NCBI GenBank assembly: GCA_016748015.1 | Contig: JAAOMT010000436.1 | Span: forward strand, 182,091-246,090 | Source of the DNA: Geosiphon pyriformis | Lineage: Eukaryota > Glomeromycota > Glomeromycetes > Archaeosporales > Geosiphonaceae | Direction of reading: 5' to 3' | DNA: 64,000 nt | In this document: piece after piece, positions 60,228 through 64,000 of the stretch | Layout: every line of letters starts with the position of its first letter | How positions within the stretch are numbered: the first letter of the stretch is position 1 | The notes under the pieces: model-generated | The model's input: only the letters and a program-made list of their open reading frames with translations | Databases searched by the model: none | Told to the model about the DNA's origin: nothing | Position numbers and translations under genes: made by a program

Positions 60228-60325
60228 GGTAATCAATAAAAATATTAATCAGTTGCTTAGGTTGAAATCGTGAAAATAAATACTCCACCTTTTTCTCTTC
60301 TCACCTCCCTTCTTCCAAATGTTTT
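60228..60325. repeat. Diverged copy of the TTI2 upstream block
   Basis: This block is collinear, with mismatches and small gaps, to 62968-63067: both share the order ggt-a/t-atcaataaaa, aggtt(c)gaaatcgtga, aata-atac and a C/T-rich tract ending tcccaaa/ttccaaa. The partner covers the 5' splice donor and presumed 5' UTR of TTI2. Confidence 0.6.
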
Positions 60326-60932
60326 CTCGGATATAATATTTTAATATTTTATAAATTAAAAAAAAACCTTATGTTAATAGATTTTAATTCATTTTTACAG
60401 TTAAAATTTTCTAAGTAAATAAATTATTTATTTAAAATTACACTATTAAATTATTGTGTAAATAATATATTGTTTTTATTAATGATATTAAAACCATGAA
60501 GTGTGGCCTAACCGCTATCTACAGACATAAAATGAAAATAGACGTGACCAGCCACCCGAAAAACCATATATATATTAAAAAAATCAAAATTAATTTCTTT
60601 AATTATATGTAAAATATAAATTAGATTTGCAAAAGACTATAAATATTAAATATTTTCAAGTTTAATATTTTGAAATTAATAATTATTAAAAACATAAACA
60701 ATAGTTAATTAAATATATTTGCCAATAAATCTCAACTTGAGAATTTTCAAAAAGGAATTGAAACCTTTGCCTAAGTTTTACAACTTTATCCAACATTCTA
60801 GAAACTGAGATTGTAACATATCTGATCTTTCATTTTTGAAATTGTGTTTTTACAAAGCAAGGGCCTGTTATTATTAAATTGCTAATCTCATATTTCTGCG
60901 TGATTGAACCAAAATAAGACCGTTACTCTTCT

Positions 60933-62859
60933 TCATAAACCTTCTAACAATGGATAAAAAACCGGGGTATCTAATGATCGTAATGCCTCAAAATCATTTT
61001 TCAAGATCTGAGATTCGTTGCACGCGAGCTTCAAAACTCGGCAAATATCACGTAGCTTTTCCTTTAACGTAGTCGAAGTATCGGTTGAGATGTCTATTGA
61101 AATTAAAAATATCAAGTACAGGAATTCATTCATTCTAAATTTGTCTGGTCATGATGGGATAAATTCAACTTACCATTGAGCTCAAGTGCCCTCACGCGAC
61201 ACCAAGATGTTGCCACACTTTTCAGAATCGCACCTTCATATCTTGGGATCCTATGAAATGGAAAAGTAGCAAAAGCATCTCGAAAGTAAATATTTTGATG
61301 ATCAATAAAGCTTTAGTTTCAAAGCAAAAACAACCTGGGCCAACATGTCGAAATAATCTTCTGGAAAGCCGTTGCTGAAGTAATTTGTAACTCCAAGATT
61401 TCGGCATTGTTCGGAAAATCGATCGGGACCTCCAATGTGGCACATAATATTTTCGTCAATTCCTAAAAAAAAGAAAGCTGTATAAGAAGGGATCTCAACA
61501 AATGCGAGGTTAAATTTAGTGACCAACACCTGCAAATATTTGACTATCACAATCCCCAAGATATCAGTCAATATGGGTAGCTGATCCAATAATACTTTGC
61601 GTATTGAAATTTTATCGCCTGCAAAGATTAATCCTTTGATAACATGTTCATCCAAGACCTTTTCGAATCTTGTGTGGATTTCCTTATCATTGGATGGATC
61701 GACCAAAGGTATCAATTTAATCATAGCCGAGAAACTGGTTTTTAAAAGATTAAGATGACTTTCTTCACTTCGATATGTTAAACAAGCTAGTAAGGTCTAA
61801 AAGGATGAAATTGACGAGAGAGTTGAAGCCATCGTTGATAAAAGGGCAAAAAATAGTATGAAGTTGTAGTTGGGATCAACCTGATAAAATACTTTGCCCA
61901 ACCCCATTCGTTGCATCACCGTTGAATTTACTTCTTTTAAGAGATGGTCAAGTATAGATACTCCGTAAATTTTGAATTTGATATTATAATCATCAATAAG
62001 GCATAATATGGATGGAACTACGAGGCCAATCATTGGTTCAAGTTCAGGGTTCTATAAAATCACTACTTTCTTAAGCAAAAATGAACTGATAACCAGAGAC
62101 TTGAAGAAATTTTATTGATTTACCTTAGCATTCAAAATACACCATTGTAATATGCTTGCAGCCTGAAGAACTTGCAAACGCAATTCCTCCTCATTTTCAA
62201 TAAAGTGAAAAAATCGTCCTGATGAAGCCGACGGAGAAGGCGTTTGACCTTTTTTAACGCCAGTGCTCCCGAAATATCGAACAAAACAAGGCCTAACAAA
62301 TCTTTCTAAAATCTTGAGAGTGTAAATTTGCACCAGTCGTGACAGACTAGGGAATCGTTTGGGCTGAAGTAAAGTCAGAGTGTGAAGGATATCTGCAAAC
62401 GAATAAGTCAACCATCTGGTTGGATTTTATTGTTTTCGTAATTATTACACTTTTGAGAAACTATGGCGAGTCTTGACCGTTTGCAAATCGCTTTAGCTCT
62501 AAATCGAGCCGTACGCCATCAAAGGCGATAAAAGCTCCACATGAGAAAATTAACAGTTGCAAAATTTCATCATCAAGTAATTTCTTTCTCGTCTCATTTT
62601 GAACGTGCTCTTCAACAAAATTTTTGAGGAGACTCTTCATTGAAAGAAAAGTCAATTTCGCCTCTGTTTGAAATATCTTGGCTTTTATCAAAAGATCTGG
62701 GTCTAGGGGAAAGGTTATAGATAGAGATTAGTGGATTTTAACAAAGTGGCAATAATTTCGATAGAAATTTTTACCAGTCTCGTATCCTTCGCTATAAAAA
62801 TAAGTCGGTATTCGAAGAGAGTAGCAAGCAGCTTGGATTGCCTCTTCGATGTTTCCCAT
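60933..62859 (-). CDS. TTI2: TELO2-interacting protein 2 (Tti2-like)
   Basis: Subunit of the TTT (Tel2-Tti1-Tti2) cochaperone that stabilises PI3K-like kinases (ATM, ATR, mTOR, DNA-PK) with Hsp90/R2TP. About seven exons on the minus strand; stop TGA at 60933-60935. Helical-repeat text runs MGNIEEAIQAACYSLRIPTY, QTEAKLTFLSMKSLLKNFVE, then the Tti2 signature LLQPKRFPSLSRLVQIYTL, MIGLVVPSILCLIDDYNIKF, KIYGVSILDHLLKEVNS, QRMGLGKVFYQ, TLLACLTYRSEESHLNLLKT and the C-terminal part. The DDYNxKFKIxGxxxLxHLL and GLGxVF blocks are those I associate with the family. The start is uncertain: ATG 62859 is the first Met after a splice acceptor at about 62923, and an upstream exon ending at a GTATGT donor (63028) seems to be 5' UTR. 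Confidence 0.8.
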
Positions 62860-63600
62860 AACAAACAGTTGCTTTGACAGCCGGAGAATAAAGTCTTTAA
62901 GACAGCTAAGCTGAAAATATTTGCCGAGTAATTGATAAATAAAAATAATAATCAATAATTAATAGTGGGTTATCAATAAAACTACTTAGTAATACATATC
63001 AGGTTCGAAATCGTGACAATACATACCTTATCTCCTTTTTTCCTATTTCACCTTTCCTTTTTCCCAAAGTAACTTCCCAAAATGCAACGATTACCACCGC
63101 GCCACCACCTCTGCTTCCAAGAAATTTTTCTGTCCCCGTCTCTAGCGCCAAGCAAAAAGAGCATCTCAGGTGACAAAAGTGACTCCTCCTTTCTCGATTT
63201 CCAACCTACGAACTTTCAGCGCTGTCCATTCAGGTTTCAATTTCAAACGACAGGGACTTAAAGATTTATCTGAACGGGAAATTCGCTGGGTCAATAGTTA
63301 TGGTTACCCATCGCGGCCGTCTCTGCTGCTTTGCCTTCGACCTCCTTCAATCCGTCTCCCTCCCTTCAGCAAAACTCGTGATGCTCTTCGAGCACGAACT
63401 TTCAGGATATCTTATTATCTACAAAATGCAAGGACGGCGAGTGGGTAGAGAGCGCCAGGACAAGCAAAAAGCGCAAAACGAAAACCAGGACGACAGCACG
63501 AGACGAAATTATTATACATAATACACAGCTACCACAAGGTACGCCAGCACATCCAGTCAGATAGGATCATTTTTATATCTTGTATCTTCACACTTCGTCA
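62860..63600. other. TTI2 upstream exon and region of unclear content
   Basis: On the minus strand the interval holds the 5' part of TTI2 exon 2 (acceptor TTTTCAG at about 62923) and an upstream, apparently untranslated exon ending at a GTATGT donor near 63028. On the plus strand, 63170-63520 has open frames of higher G/C content than the surroundings (for example RTFSAVHSGFNFKRQGLKD and GRERQDKQKAQNENQDDSTR). I cannot assign these; they may be the front part of the relic that follows. Confidence 0.4.
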
Positions 63601-63953
63601 ATGCTTCTTAAAAAAATTTCTACAACTAGATTTTTATATAATAAAGATAAACGCGTACTACGGCCTCTCCACTTCGAAACTAAACGCAGAAACAATAAGT
63701 GGCCTTACATATTCGAAAAACCAACGAATGGACATTTTCTTGAGTTTATGCGAAGCAAAGAAAAGTCAGTGAAAATCAAGTTGACAGCAGTCTCCTTTGA
63801 CCCTGGCGTTCGTAAGCTCTGGTGACCTCGGACGAATTGTTCACCTGTGTAAAGCATATGGATGACCTATTCGAAAAATTCAAACTGGCTCTATTTCAAA
63901 GCGTAAATAACGCAGAGGCTGGTGACTCGACAAAGCCGTCCCGCACATATGAC
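63601..63953 (+). pseudogene. Decayed Fanzor/TnpB-like (RuvC) nuclease fragment
   Basis: Fanzors are eukaryotic relatives of the transposon-borne RNA-guided nuclease TnpB and occur in mucoromycete genomes. An ATG-led frame at 63601 reads ISTTRFLYNKDKRVLR, like the TTR-x-(V/L)YN block at the TnpB N-terminus, and ends with KIKLTAVSFDPGVRKLW and a TGA at 63823-63825. The xxxDPGVR strand carries the RuvC-I catalytic Asp (codon 63799-63801). Beyond the stop, other frames read GDLGRIVHLCK and then HMDDLFEKFKLA, matching the GxIGRIxxLCxHMDxLxSK stretch that follows RuvC-I in such proteins. At least two frame changes are therefore needed, and the usual sequence between the N-terminal block and RuvC-I is largely missing. 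The remaining RuvC-II/III region would lie beyond 64000 if it exists. The assignment rests on short motifs recalled from the family. Confidence 0.45.
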
Positions 63954-64000
63954 GAAGGATTATGAGTCTGCCGAGTGAAACCCACAGAAAGGCGATCGTG

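Larger units (their letters stand above)
59898..60932. other. Intergenic region with an adapter-marked junction
   Basis: About 1 kb. It contains the PGK promoter near its left edge, then coding-like fragments on the plus strand (near 60016-60085 and 60112-60190), then a Tn5 mosaic-end sequence at 60192-60210, then a block resembling the TTI2 upstream region (60228-60325) and a strongly AT-rich stretch (60335-60730). Because of the adapter sequence the continuity of this interval is doubtful. Confidence 0.5.

Noticed and set aside
62995-63020. ggttcgaaatc resembling a tRNA B box
   Set aside because: No A box or acceptor stem could be found at the right distance, and a diverged copy at 60.25 kb has lost the motif.

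Overview
The window is nuclear DNA from an AT-rich, intron-bearing fungus, most likely an early-diverging (Mucoromycota-type) lineage. The reasons are a fused, animal-style single-chain ATP-citrate lyase (ascomycetes split it in two), a type I metacaspase, a URM1/TRM61/TTI2/NUP43 gene set with many short GT-AG introns (about 45-200 bases), Asn/Gln/Asp homopolymer tracts, and a probable decayed Fanzor/TnpB-like relic. The lineage call is inference. Most multi-exon models below were built by hand from splice sites and reading frame; where exon lengths are listed they sum to a multiple of three.

Layout. 0-3.2 kb: RNA polymerase I second subunit (-), running off the left edge. 3.7-7.7 kb: ATP-citrate synthase (+). 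9.1-10.8 kb: single-pass Ser/Thr-rich membrane protein (+). 11.5-12.5 kb: mitochondrial DUF6787-like protein (-). 13.1-14.6 kb: LSM12-like protein with a very long poly-Q tract (-). 15.4-15.9 kb: decayed Tup1-like WD40 fragment (-). 17.8-19.3 kb: disordered orphan (-). 19.6-21.8 kb: TPR-like protein (+). 22.0-24.0 kb: metacaspase with a one-base frameshift (-). 26.3 kb: CMC4 (+). 26.9-28.4 kb: chalcone-isomerase-like AIM18/AIM46 family protein (+). 29.8-31.4 kb: glutamate 5-kinase (-). 33.6-34.3 kb: URM1 (+). 34.8-37.8 kb: LisH/CTLH-WD40 protein (-). 38.1-40.8 kb: disordered orphan (-). 41.1-41.8 kb: COX12/COX6B (+). 46.4-49.2 kb: Mx/dynamin-like GTPase (+). 49.8-51.0 kb: alpha/beta hydrolase (-). 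52.1-53.8 kb: NUP43 (-). 54.4-55.5 kb: two-Myb telobox protein (+). 56.2-57.7 kb: TRM61 (+). 57.9-59.9 kb: phosphoglycerate kinase (-). 60.9-62.9 kb: TTI2 (-). 63.6-64 kb: Fanzor/TnpB-like relic (+).

The genes are ordinary housekeeping genes with no operon-like or cluster logic. Several act in mitochondria (DUF6787-like, CMC4, AIM18/46-like, COX12). Long AT-rich, low-complexity islands separate gene groups, the largest at about 42-45.6 kb.

The most notable things are a perfect 19-base Tn5/Nextera mosaic end embedded at 60192-60210 (a library artefact, so the local join should be distrusted), the RuvC-like relic at the right end, the metacaspase frameshift next to its catalytic His, an in-frame open extension after the stop of the 9-kb gene, and two probable GC-AG introns. 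I did not find a convincing new multi-gene system, CRISPR array, tRNA or rRNA.
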